The notes under the pieces are model-generated. The model ran no database searches. It had not been told where the DNA came from and worked only from the letters and a program-made list of their open reading frames with translations. Shown piece by piece: positions 1 through 5,666 of a stretch of 5,741 nt of DNA. Position numbers and translations under genes: made by a program. The first letter of the stretch is position 1, and every line of letters begins with the position of its first letter. Origin of the DNA: Trueperella sp. (lineage in GTDB: Bacteria; Actinomycetota; Actinomycetes; Actinomycetales; Actinomycetaceae); contig JAAYGH010000139.1 in the NCBI GenBank assembly GCA_012727825.1, positions 1-5,741 of the forward strand. The letters run 5' to 3'.

Positions 1-320
1 CCCAGTGTGGCCGGTCGCCCTCTCAGGCCGGCTACCCGTCGACGCCTTGGTAGGCCATCACCCCACCAACAAGCTGATAGGCCGTGAGCCCATCCCCATC
101 CAAAAAATCTTTCCAACAAAAACCATGCGGTTCAAGCAGAATATCCAGTATTAGACCCAGTTTCCCAGGCTTATCCCAAAGACAGGGGCAGGTTACTCAC
201 GTATTACTCACCCGTTCGCCACTAATCCACCAAAACAAAGTTAAGGCTTCATCGTTCGACTTGCATGTGTTAAGCACGCCGCCAGCGTTCGTCCTGAGCC
301 AGGATCAAACTCTCCACAAA
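1..320 (-). rRNA. rrs: 16S ribosomal RNA, 5' portion (cut by left window edge)
   Basis: This is the first ~320 nucleotides of small-subunit rRNA, the 5' domain of the 30S subunit scaffold. Read on the minus strand it contains the universal start block AGAGTTTGATCCTGGCTCAG (313-294), then the conserved GCTGGCGGCGTGCTTAACAC stretch, then GTGGCGAACGGGTGAGTAA, and near the left edge GAGAGGGCGACCGGCC followed by CACACTGGG. The mature 5' end is placed near 320 by alignment to the E. coli start (AGAGTTTGATC begins at about nucleotide 8); it could be off by a few bases. The molecule continues beyond the window. The V1 and V2 loops are short and U-rich, of the kind I associate with Actinomycetaceae; genus is not resolved. 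It is transcribed from the tandem promoters at 608-754. Confidence 0.97.
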
Positions 321-608
321 AAAAATAGAACCACCAAACAAAAAGCCCGGCAGCCCCACAATCAATAGAGAACCTGAAAAACAAGCTCCAAAAAAACCAG
401 AACAAACTGGCAACCACAACCAACACCCCACCCAAAAGCAGGACACCAGCCATGGCATAAAAAAGATCCAACCAACCCCCCAAAAAACAGGAAGCCAGCC
501 AAACCACAAAAAATACAACATAAAAAGCTGACACACTATTGAGATATCAAACAACACACTCGCTGGCGATGACCTGCAGTTTTACTTGCCTGCCCCCGCC
601 GGAGCAAC
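321..608 (-). other. rRNA operon leader (external transcribed spacer)
   Basis: This is the transcribed leader between the rrn promoters and mature 16S rRNA; it carries the antitermination site (531-556) and would be trimmed off by ribonucleases. Its composition is very skewed: of the 170 bases 361-530, 139 are A or C on the plus strand, so the transcript is about 82% G plus U, with only 11 A and 20 C. Such a strand is weakly self-complementary and almost free of stop codons, which explains the spurious hydrophobic reading frames seen here. No protein-coding gene is credible in it. The processing stem that flanks 16S cannot be verified because its 3' half lies outside the window. Confidence 0.85.
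531..556 (-). promoter_or_regulatory. boxA-like rRNA antitermination element
   Basis: On the minus strand this reads TGTTGTTTG, then ATATCTC, then AATAGTGTGT. It closely matches the conserved actinobacterial rrn leader element (mycobacterial form TGTTGTTTG-AGAACTC-AATAGTGTG, from memory), differing at two central positions that create GATATC. In the family, the boxA RNA recruits NusB and S10 (with NusA and NusG) so that RNA polymerase reads through the untranslated rRNA operon without Rho termination. It lies about 50 nt downstream of the proximal promoter and about 210 nt before 16S, the expected place. The role is inferred from sequence similarity and location. Confidence 0.85.
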
Positions 609-644
609 CTCTCCAACTTACTAAACCTTTTCGCTCGAAGTCAA
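608..644 (-). promoter_or_regulatory. rrn promoter P2 (16S-proximal)
   Basis: On the minus strand there is a -35 hexamer TTGACT (644-639), an 18-nt spacer and a -10 hexamer TAAGTT (620-615), with the start site expected near 607-609. TTGACT with an 18-nt gap resembles actinobacterial rRNA promoters read by the housekeeping sigma factor. An overlapping -10 choice, TAGTAA with a 15-nt gap, is less likely. The position just upstream of the boxA-like element and 16S supports the call. Confidence 0.78.
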
Positions 645-717
645 ACTCGTGCGATGCGGTTCACATTGCTGGTGATTCGCTGTTGTTCAGTTTGTGCTTG
701 GCACTCCCTGACCAACG

Positions 718-754
718 AATAGAAACATTACGGCTGATGTGGGTCGGCGGTCAA
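718..754 (-). promoter_or_regulatory. rrn promoter P1 (distal)
   Basis: A second promoter-like pair occurs 110 bp upstream of P2: -35 TTGACC (754-749), an 18-nt spacer and -10 TAATGT (730-725). It has the same 18-nt spacing as P2 and points the same way. Tandem promoters are common for rRNA operons and let stringent and growth-rate control act on separate start sites. It lies downstream of the terminator of the preceding gene, so it would begin a new transcription unit. The call rests only on sequence. Confidence 0.65.
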
Positions 755-807
755 TTCCCGGCGCGGTGTCTCTATTCACAGGCTCCGTTTACCGCGTGTT
801 CACAATG

Positions 808-840
808 AAAAACGCGCTGTGCCTGAGGGCACAGCGCGTT
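808..840 (-). terminator. intrinsic terminator after the malic enzyme gene
   Basis: A perfect 13-bp inverted repeat (AACGCGCTGTGCC at 811-823, complement at 828-840) encloses a 4-nt loop. On the minus strand the hairpin ends in a run of five T (two from the stem plus 810-808), the form of a Rho-independent terminator. On the plus strand the tail is poorer (TTTGG), so the minus direction is preferred. It would end the malic enzyme transcript before the rrn promoters. Confidence 0.88.
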
Positions 841-1028
841 TGGCTGGCGTTTTCACCAATTTTCAGTAACCACGCCATTCAGTCGCCGTTTTCCGCTGAC
901 TACCAGCCGTAATGCCGAATTTTCGCCATGTAACAGCATGAAAGAAGCGCCTTTTCTGCAATCGCCAGACGTTTATCCGCGTTGCTTTACACGCATCCAT
1001 CGCTCCTGGCTCCGCATGGCTTGGCTAC
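841..1028. other. intergenic, malic enzyme 3' untranslated region
   Basis: This holds the stretch between the malic enzyme stop and its terminator. I see no convincing gene, tRNA or promoter on either strand. A 6-bp inverted repeat (TGGCGT at 845-850, ACGCCA at 872-877) is too weak to call. The stretch is probably transcribed as untranslated 3' sequence of the malic enzyme mRNA. Confidence 0.6.
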
Positions 1029-2423
1029 CTAGAGATTCGTTTTCTTTCCGTTGGAGAACTCTTCGCGAATCGCCGCAGCAACCTTATCCGCCAACCCCTT
1101 ATGGAACACGCCTGGAATGATGTAGGCGGCGTTGAGCTGTTCCTCTTCTACTGCATTCGCAATGGCATTTGCTGCCACCACAAGCATCCCGTCCGTCACC
1201 TGCCGTGCCTGCACATCGAGCATCCCGCGGAACAGACCTGGGAACGCGAGTACGTTGTTGATCTGGTTAGGGTAGTCCGAACGGCCCGTGGCAACCACAG
1301 CTGCGTGCTTGCCCGCGGCCGAAGGATCAACTTCTGGCGTGGGGTTGGCAAGCGCGAACACGATGGCGTCATCGGCCATGGTTGCGATGTCCTCGCCTTT
1401 CAGGATATTTCCTGCCGACACGCCGATGAAGACATCCGCATCCACAAGCGCATCCTTGAGCGATCCTTCTACTCTGCGCGGGTTCGTATTTAGCGCAAGC
1501 CAATTACGATCCGGATCGGCCTCCTGGCGGAACGCACCGAGGGTACCTGCACGGCCGGCACCAATAATGTCCGTCGCGCCTTGACCTATGAGCAACCGAA
1601 TAATCGCATTACCGGCCGCACCCACGCCCGACACAACGATCTTGACATCTTCAATCGCCTTATCCACAAGCCTCAACGCATTGATGAGAGCGGCCAGAAC
1701 AACCACGGCTGTGCCGTGCTGATCGTCGTGGAACACGGGGATGTCAAGCTCATCCCTCAGTCGACGTTCGATTTCAAAACAGCGAGGAGCCGACACGTCT
1801 TCGAGGTTGATGCCACCAAATCCTGGAGCAATCGCCTTGACGATCGAAATGATCTCTTCGGTGTCCTTCGTATCAAGGCAGATCGGAAACGCGTCGACGT
1901 TCGCGAAATTCTTGAACAGCGCAGCCTTACCCTCCATGACTGGCATGGCCGCCGTCGGCCCAATGTCGCCAAGGCCGAGAACAGCCGTTCCATCCGTTAC
2001 CACCGCAACCGTGTTGCGTTTAATCGTCAGTCGGCGTGCTTCCTCGGGATCCTCAGCAATACGTTCACAGATCGTCGCCACACCAGGGGTGTAAATCCTC
2101 GACAGATCCTGGCGCGTCTTCAGCGGACGCTTGAGCGTCACCTCGATCTTGCCACCGAGGTGTGCCTGCACGGTGGAGTCGTGGATGCCCAAAACCTTCA
2201 CTTCTGGATCGGCCTGCAGGTGTGACCGCAGGACCTTGGCATGTGCAAGATCGAGAGTTAAACACGTGATATCAAACGTCAGAATTTTCTCATCGGTTTT
2301 GACCATGTCTAGACCGGTGATCATTCCACCGTTGTCCGTAATCACTCGCGTTGCCTTCGGCACGGCCTGCGCGTCAACCGGCGTCTCAATTCGTAGTGTG
2401 ACGGTATAACTTGGATTAGCCAT
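1029..2423 (-). CDS. malic enzyme with N-terminal ACT domain (oxaloacetate-decarboxylating)
   Basis: A 464-residue cytosolic enzyme that oxidatively decarboxylates L-malate to pyruvate and CO2 with NAD+ or NADP+, linking the C4 acids to pyruvate. Residues ~7-85 form an ACT domain, a small ligand-binding module often used for allosteric control. The catalytic part follows: YTPGVA (111-116) with the catalytic Tyr111, EGKAALFK (164-171) with the catalytic Lys166, metal ligands Glu208-Asp209 in NLEDV and Asp234 in FHDDQHGTA, a Rossmann motif GVGAAG (266-271), FALANPTPE (356-364) and FPGLFRGMLDV (394-404). Length suits the short bacterial class. ATG at 2423 is preceded by AGGGAGGA with an 11-nt gap, and the protein begins directly with the ACT domain. 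The stop is TAG; reading through it would add only 13 residues before TAA. At the end of the second Rossmann strand, where many NAD-linked homologues have Asp, I read Gly290 (GAGRAG), so cofactor choice is open. It is a single-gene unit between two terminators. Confidence 0.95.
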   Translation of the reverse strand: MANPSYTVTLRIETPVDAQAVPKATRVITDNGGMITGLDMVKTDEKILTFDITCLTLDLAHAKVLRSHLQADPEVKVLGIHDSTVQAHLGGKIEVTLKRPLKTRQDLSRIYTPGVATICERIAEDPEEARRLTIKRNTVAVVTDGTAVLGLGDIGPTAAMPVMEGKAALFKNFANVDAFPICLDTKDTEEIISIVKAIAPGFGGINLEDVSAPRCFEIERRLRDELDIPVFHDDQHGTAVVVLAALINALRLVDKAIEDVKIVVSGVGAAGNAIIRLLIGQGATDIIGAGRAGTLGAFRQEADPDRNWLALNTNPRRVEGSLKDALVDADVFIGVSAGNILKGEDIATMADDAIVFALANPTPEVDPSAAGKHAAVVATGRSDYPNQINNVLAFPGLFRGMLDVQARQVTDGMLVVAANAIANAVEEEQLNAAYIIPGVFHKGLADKVAAAIREEFSNGKKTNL

Positions 2424-2430
2424 TAAAGTT

Positions 2431-2466
2431 CTATTCCTCCCTTAGGAAATTCTCTTCCTCCATCAT
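2431..2466 (-). CDS. candidate 11-codon leader peptide upstream of the malic enzyme
   Basis: An ATG at 2466 opens a short frame encoding MMEEENFLREE and ending in TAG at 2433-2431, seven bases before the malic enzyme ATG. It has its own strong ribosome binding site, AGGGAGGA (2482-2475), with an ideal 8-nt gap, identical to the malic enzyme site 40 bases downstream. The downstream site is embedded in the last codons (Arg-Glu-Glu) of this small frame, so ribosomes finishing it would sit on the malic enzyme start region. This suggests translational coupling or a regulatory leader peptide. No peptide of this sequence is known to me, and a purine-rich leader can make such a frame by chance. Transcription start is unknown. 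Confidence 0.4.
   Translation of the reverse strand: MMEEENFLREE
2434..2448 (-). promoter_or_regulatory. malic enzyme ribosome binding site inside a small hairpin
   Basis: AGGGAGGA (2442-2435) is the Shine-Dalgarno sequence for the malic enzyme ATG at 2423. Upstream TTCCT (2448-2444) can pair with AGGAA (2438-2434), leaving AAGGG as a 5-nt loop. This would partly hide the site until a ribosome translating the leader frame opens it. The pairing is read by eye and is only 5 bp. Confidence 0.4.
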
Positions 2467-2467
2467 G

Positions 2468-2486
2468 CCAAAGGTCCTCCCTTTAG
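2468..2486 (-). promoter_or_regulatory. leader-ORF ribosome binding site displayed in a hairpin loop
   Basis: On the minus strand CTAAAGG (2486-2480) can pair with CCTTTGG (2474-2468), a 7-bp stem with one G-U pair, closing a 5-nt loop GAGGA (2479-2475), the core of the Shine-Dalgarno sequence for the leader frame at 2466. A core held in a short loop may be accessible or protein-bound. No known riboswitch fold is recognised. Confidence 0.4.
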
Positions 2487-2523
2487 TCGCATTGCGTTTC
2501 GCTTCGTGGAAAGAACGACGACG

Positions 2524-2559
2524 CTCGGCCACGTGTCGAGCAGGGAGACAAGTCCTCCC
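2524..2559 (-). promoter_or_regulatory. two adjacent small inverted repeats in the malic enzyme leader
   Basis: CTCG/CGAG (2524-2527 and 2537-2540) encloses the palindrome CACGTG (2530-2535), and GGGAG/CTCCC (2543-2547 and 2555-2559) lies three bases further upstream in the transcription direction. They sit between the gatB terminator and the leader frame, where a promoter or operator for the malic enzyme gene should be. I could not pick a convincing -35/-10 pair. They may be operator half-sites or RNA hairpins, or chance. Confidence 0.25.
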
Positions 2560-2578
2560 GTTGGTCGCTACGCATGCG

Positions 2579-2609
2579 AAACCCCGCCGGAAGGATGACC
2601 GGCGGGGTT
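2579..2609 (-). terminator. intrinsic terminator of the gatCAB operon
   Basis: An 11-bp perfect inverted repeat (AACCCCGCCGG at 2580-2590, complement at 2599-2609) with an 8-nt loop lies 65 bases past the gatB stop. In the minus direction it ends in three T, a GC-rich stem with a short T tail typical of high-GC actinobacteria. In the plus direction there is no T tail and no upstream gene. It separates the amidotransferase operon from the malic enzyme gene. Confidence 0.85.
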
Positions 2610-2674
2610 GTGGTTCGCAGTGTATGCGAGTCAGGTGCTACCCGTAGCTATACAGGCCCTAGGAACATACCCAG

Positions 2675-4171
2675 TTACGCCTCGGAGGCACGCTCCATCA
2701 CGAGTTCGCGCACTCGCGCCGCGTCCGCTTGGCCACGAGTTGCCCTCATGACAGCACCAACGATCGCGCCGGCAGCCTGGACCTTGCCGTCCCGAATCTT
2801 GTCCAGAACATCCGGGTTGGCAGCCAGTGCTTCATCCACGGCGGCGTTGAGCGCGCTGTCGTCCGACACGACCTCTAGGCCGCGCGCTGCAACGACCTCG
2901 CCCGGCGTTCCCTCGCCGGCAAGCACGCCGTCGAGGGTCTGGCGAGCCAGTTTGTCGGTAAGCTTGCCCTCCTCAACCAGTCTGTCGAGTTCAGCAATAT
3001 TCTCCGGAGTGACCGGCACGTCGGAAAGCTCATGCGCGTTATCTTTCGCGTAGCGAGCCAGTTCGCCCATCCACCACTTGCGTGCACCACCCGGGGTCGC
3101 GCCAGCGTCCACCGAATCTGAAATCAATTCGAGCGCATCGGCATTGACGATGTCGCGCATCTCCATGTCAGACACGCCCCACTCGTCCTTCAGACGACGA
3201 CGCTTCTGTGCGGGGAGCTCCGGCAACGATTCGCGGATCTCCTCCACCCACTCGCGCGACGGCACGATGGGCACAAGATCCGGTTCGGGGAAATAGCGAT
3301 AATCGTCGGCAGCAGACTTGGGCCGACCGGACGACGTCGTCGAATCCGCTTCCTGCCAGTGGCGGGTCTCCTGGACAACCGCCTGCCCAGCATTGAGCAC
3401 CGCGCCCTGGCGGCGCATCTCATATTCGACCGCACGTTCGATTGCGCGGAAAGAGTTCACGTTCTTCGTCTCGGAGCGAGTTCCGAGCGGAGATTCGGGC
3501 GTCTTGCGCAGAGACAGATTGACGTCGGCACGCACATTACCGCGCTCCATCCGAGCATCGGATACCCCGATCGCCCGGACGATGTCGCGGACCGTCCGCA
3601 CATAGGCAGCCGCCACCTCGGGTGCACGCTCCCCTGCTCCCGCAATCGGGTAGGTCACGATCTCCACGAGTGGCACGCCAGCCCGGTTGTAATCGACAAG
3701 AGAGTACGAGGCACCCTGCAAACGCCCTTCACCACCAATGTGCGTATTCTTGCCAGCATCTTCTTCAACGTGAGCGCGCTCAATTTCCACACGGAAAATC
3801 TCGCCGTCGCTCAGCTCCACGTCCACATGCCCGTCGAAGGCGATCGGTTCGTCGGACTGTGAGGTCTGGAAGTTCTTCGACAAGTCCGGATAGAAGTAAT
3901 TTTTCCGTGCAAACTGACACGACTCGGCGATCTGGCAATTCAACGCCAAGCCCAGTCTAATTGCGTATTCGATTGCCGTCTTGTTGACCACCGGCAGCGC
4001 ACCGGGCAAGCCGAGGGAGACCGGCGTCGTGAACTCGTTCGGCTCGCCACCAAACTCGTTGCGAGCGGCGTCGAACATCTTCGTTTTCGTCGACAGCTCG
4101 ACGTGAACCTCGAGACCCAACACAGGATCGTAGTTCTCCACCACGTCCTCGTATTCCATCAGTTCATCCAT
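2675..4171 (-). CDS. gatB: aspartyl/glutamyl-tRNA(Asn/Gln) amidotransferase subunit B
   Basis: A 498-residue cytosolic protein, the usual length for GatB. In the GatCAB complex it binds the mischarged tRNA (Glu-tRNA(Gln) or Asp-tRNA(Asn)), activates the acyl group with ATP and receives ammonia from GatA to give Gln-tRNA(Gln) or Asn-tRNA(Asn). Visible motifs are GLEVHVEL (19-26) at the start of the catalytic cradle, HVEEDAGK (134-141), the family signature [11 protein letters not shown] (160-170), [12 protein letters not shown] (231-242) and [11 protein letters not shown] (291-301). Residues ~345-498 form the helical and YqeY-like tRNA-binding tail ending with [16 protein letters not shown] at 4171 is chosen because AGGGAGGA lies 6 nt upstream; Met5 is a less likely alternative. 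The ATG shares one base with the gatA stop (TAATG), so translation is probably coupled. No defect is seen in the frame. The TAA stop is followed by a terminator. Confidence 0.98.
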   Translation of the reverse strand: MDELMEYEDVVENYDPVLGLEVHVELSTKTKMFDAARNEFGGEPNEFTTPVSLGLPGALPVVNKTAIEYAIRLGLALNCQIAESCQFARKNYFYPDLSKNFQTSQSDEPIAFDGHVDVELSDGEIFRVEIERAHVEEDAGKNTHIGGEGRLQGASYSLVDYNRAGVPLVEIVTYPIAGAGERAPEVAAAYVRTVRDIVRAIGVSDARMERGNVRADVNLSLRKTPESPLGTRSETKNVNSFRAIERAVEYEMRRQGAVLNAGQAVVQETRHWQEADSTTSSGRPKSAADDYRYFPEPDLVPIVPSREWVEEIRESLPELPAQKRRRLKDEWGVSDMEMRDIVNADALELISDSVDAGATPGGARKWWMGELARYAKDNAHELSDVPVTPENIAELDRLVEEGKLTDKLARQTLDGVLAGEGTPGEVVAARGLEVVSDDSALNAAVDEALAANPDVLDKIRDGKVQAAGAIVGAVMRATRGQADAARVRELVMERASEA

Positions 4172-4177
4172 TATGCG

Positions 4178-4185
4178 TCCTCCCT
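4178..4185 (-). promoter_or_regulatory. gatB ribosome binding site within the gatA 3' end
   Basis: AGGGAGGA, six bases before the gatB ATG, is formed by the gatA codons for Arg-Glu-Asp near its C-terminus. It fixes the gatB start at 4171 and favours coupled translation. Confidence 0.85.
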
Positions 4186-5391
4186 AACGTCGATCGGGCA
4201 CTCGCGTGCCGAAGGATCGGCGAGCGCCTCAATGATGGCGGCCACCTTGTACATACGCGCGTCTTCGTGTGCGGGCGCGATCACCTGCACGCCAACCGGG
4301 AGGCTCTCGGACAGGCCGGCCGGCACGGTCATTGCGGGCACGCCGGCGAGGTTCGCGGGCGTGGTGGTCATGTCGTTCATATACATGGCCATGAGGTCCT
4401 CGCTCTGCTCACCGAGTTTGAACGCGGTGGTCGGCGAGGTGGGCGTGAGGATGGCGTCGACCTGCGAGAAAGCCTCGGCAAGGTCTCGCTGCACGAGAGT
4501 GCGAACCTTCAATGCAGATCCGTAAAATTCGTCGTAACGGCCAGCACTCAAAGCGTAAGTGCCAAGGATAATGCGGCGCTTGACCTCGGGGCCAAACATC
4601 TTTCCGCGGGTTTCACGCATCATCGTCTCTGCCGTGACTGGACCCTCGGTGGGCTCCACCCGGTTGCCGTAGCGCACGCCATCAAAGCGCGCCATATTCG
4701 ACGATACTTCGGCCGGCATGATCAGATAGTAGGCCGCGATCGCCATCTCGAAGGACGGCAATGAGACCTCCACGATCTCCGCACCGCGCGCCTTGAGCGC
4801 TTCGACGGTTTCGTCGAACACGCCCTGAACACCAGAGTCAAAGCCATCGCTACCCATTTCCTTCACGACGCCGAGTCGGAGACCATTCAGATCTTCGGTC
4901 TGTGCTCCTTCGCCGCTCGCATCCAACAGGCCGTTTGCCGGTGTGGGCAACGATGTGGAGTCAAGCGAATCGTGGGTTGACAGGATTTCTTGGAGCGCAG
5001 CTGCATCTGCGACTGTGCGGGCCACGGGACCAACCTGGTCCAACGACGACGCCATCGCGACAACTCCGTAACGGGAGACATTGCCGTACGTCGGCTTCGC
5101 ACCGACGGTGCCGGTCAGCGAACCGGGCTGGCGGATTGACCCGCCCGTGTCCGAACCCAGTGCCCACGGCACCATGTATGAGGCAACCGCGGCCGACGAG
5201 CCTCCGCCCGAACCGCCAGGTGTGAGGCCCTCGCCCCACGGGTTGACCGACGGGCCAAATGCCGAAGTTTCAGTCGACGAGCCCATGGCGAACTCGTCCA
5301 TGTTCGTGTGCCCAACGATGGGAAGGCGCGCTTCCTTAATGTTCTTCACGACGGTCGCATCGTAGGGAGCAATCCAGCCCTCAAGCATCTT

Positions 5392-5394
5392 CTA
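5392..5394 (-). other. in-frame TAG codon within gatA
   Basis: The minus-strand codons are ACG TGC GGT TAG AAG ATG, giving Thr-Cys-Gly-stop-Lys-Met. A single base at 5393 (T on the plus strand where G would give TCG, serine) accounts for the stop. The reading frame is the same on both sides, so this is a substitution and not an indel. The codon is seen directly; its biological status is not known. Confidence 0.95.
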
Positions 5395-5666
5395 ACCGCA
5401 CGTGACGGGCGTGCCACGCTCGCACATGTTGTCCTTTAACGCGATCGGAACACCGGCAAACGGCGGTAGCTCTTTGCCGGCAGCGCGGTCGGCGTCCACG
5501 GATCTCGCGACATCAAGCGCCCCGGCGTCGTCGATAAAGAGGAACGCGTTCAGCCGCTCGTTTTCGACGTGGATTCGTTCGAGCGTTGCCTTCGTGAGCG
5601 CTTCAGATGAGATCTCACCAGCGCGCAGTTTCTCTGCCAGTTCGACGGCGGACAATTTCAGAATGC

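Noticed and set aside
84..368. Plus-strand frame of 94 codons
   Set aside because: It is antisense to 16S rRNA and its leader; the bases are explained by the rRNA.
241..557. Two overlapping minus-strand frames of 97 and 95 codons that look like hydrophobic membrane proteins (rich in F, W, L, V)
   Set aside because: They lie in the rRNA leader and run into the 16S 5' end. The hydrophobic look comes from the G/T-rich strand, which rarely forms stops and mostly encodes F, L, V, W, G and C. No ribosome binding site was seen.
717..777. Inverted repeat GAATAGA/TCTATTC flanking promoter P1
   Set aside because: Seven base pairs separated by 47 bases is within chance for a region this size, so it is not called an operator.
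938..1120. Plus-strand 60-codon frame near the malic enzyme 3' end
   Set aside because: No ribosome binding site, no recognisable motif, and it overlaps the malic enzyme antisense.
1581..2225. Plus-strand frame of 214 codons opposite the malic enzyme gene
   Set aside because: It is antisense to a strongly supported enzyme, its product resembles no family I know, and no promoter or ribosome binding site was seen. Long antisense frames are common in GC-rich genes.
2487..2578. Possible malic enzyme promoter
   Set aside because: Candidates such as TGCGAC-18-CATGAT (about 2462-2491) are too far from consensus and would place the start inside the leader frame. No pair is convincing by eye.
2574..3053. 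Plus-strand frame of 159 codons, Ser/Ala/Arg-rich, opposite gatB
   Set aside because: It is a shadow of gatB codons, spans the gat terminator hairpin and has low-complexity composition.
5389..5394. A frameshift or two separate genes as the explanation for the gatA break
   Set aside because: The reading frame is the same before and after the TAG, and family motifs continue directly across it (TCG, stop, KMLEGW), so a single substitution explains it without an indel or gene split.
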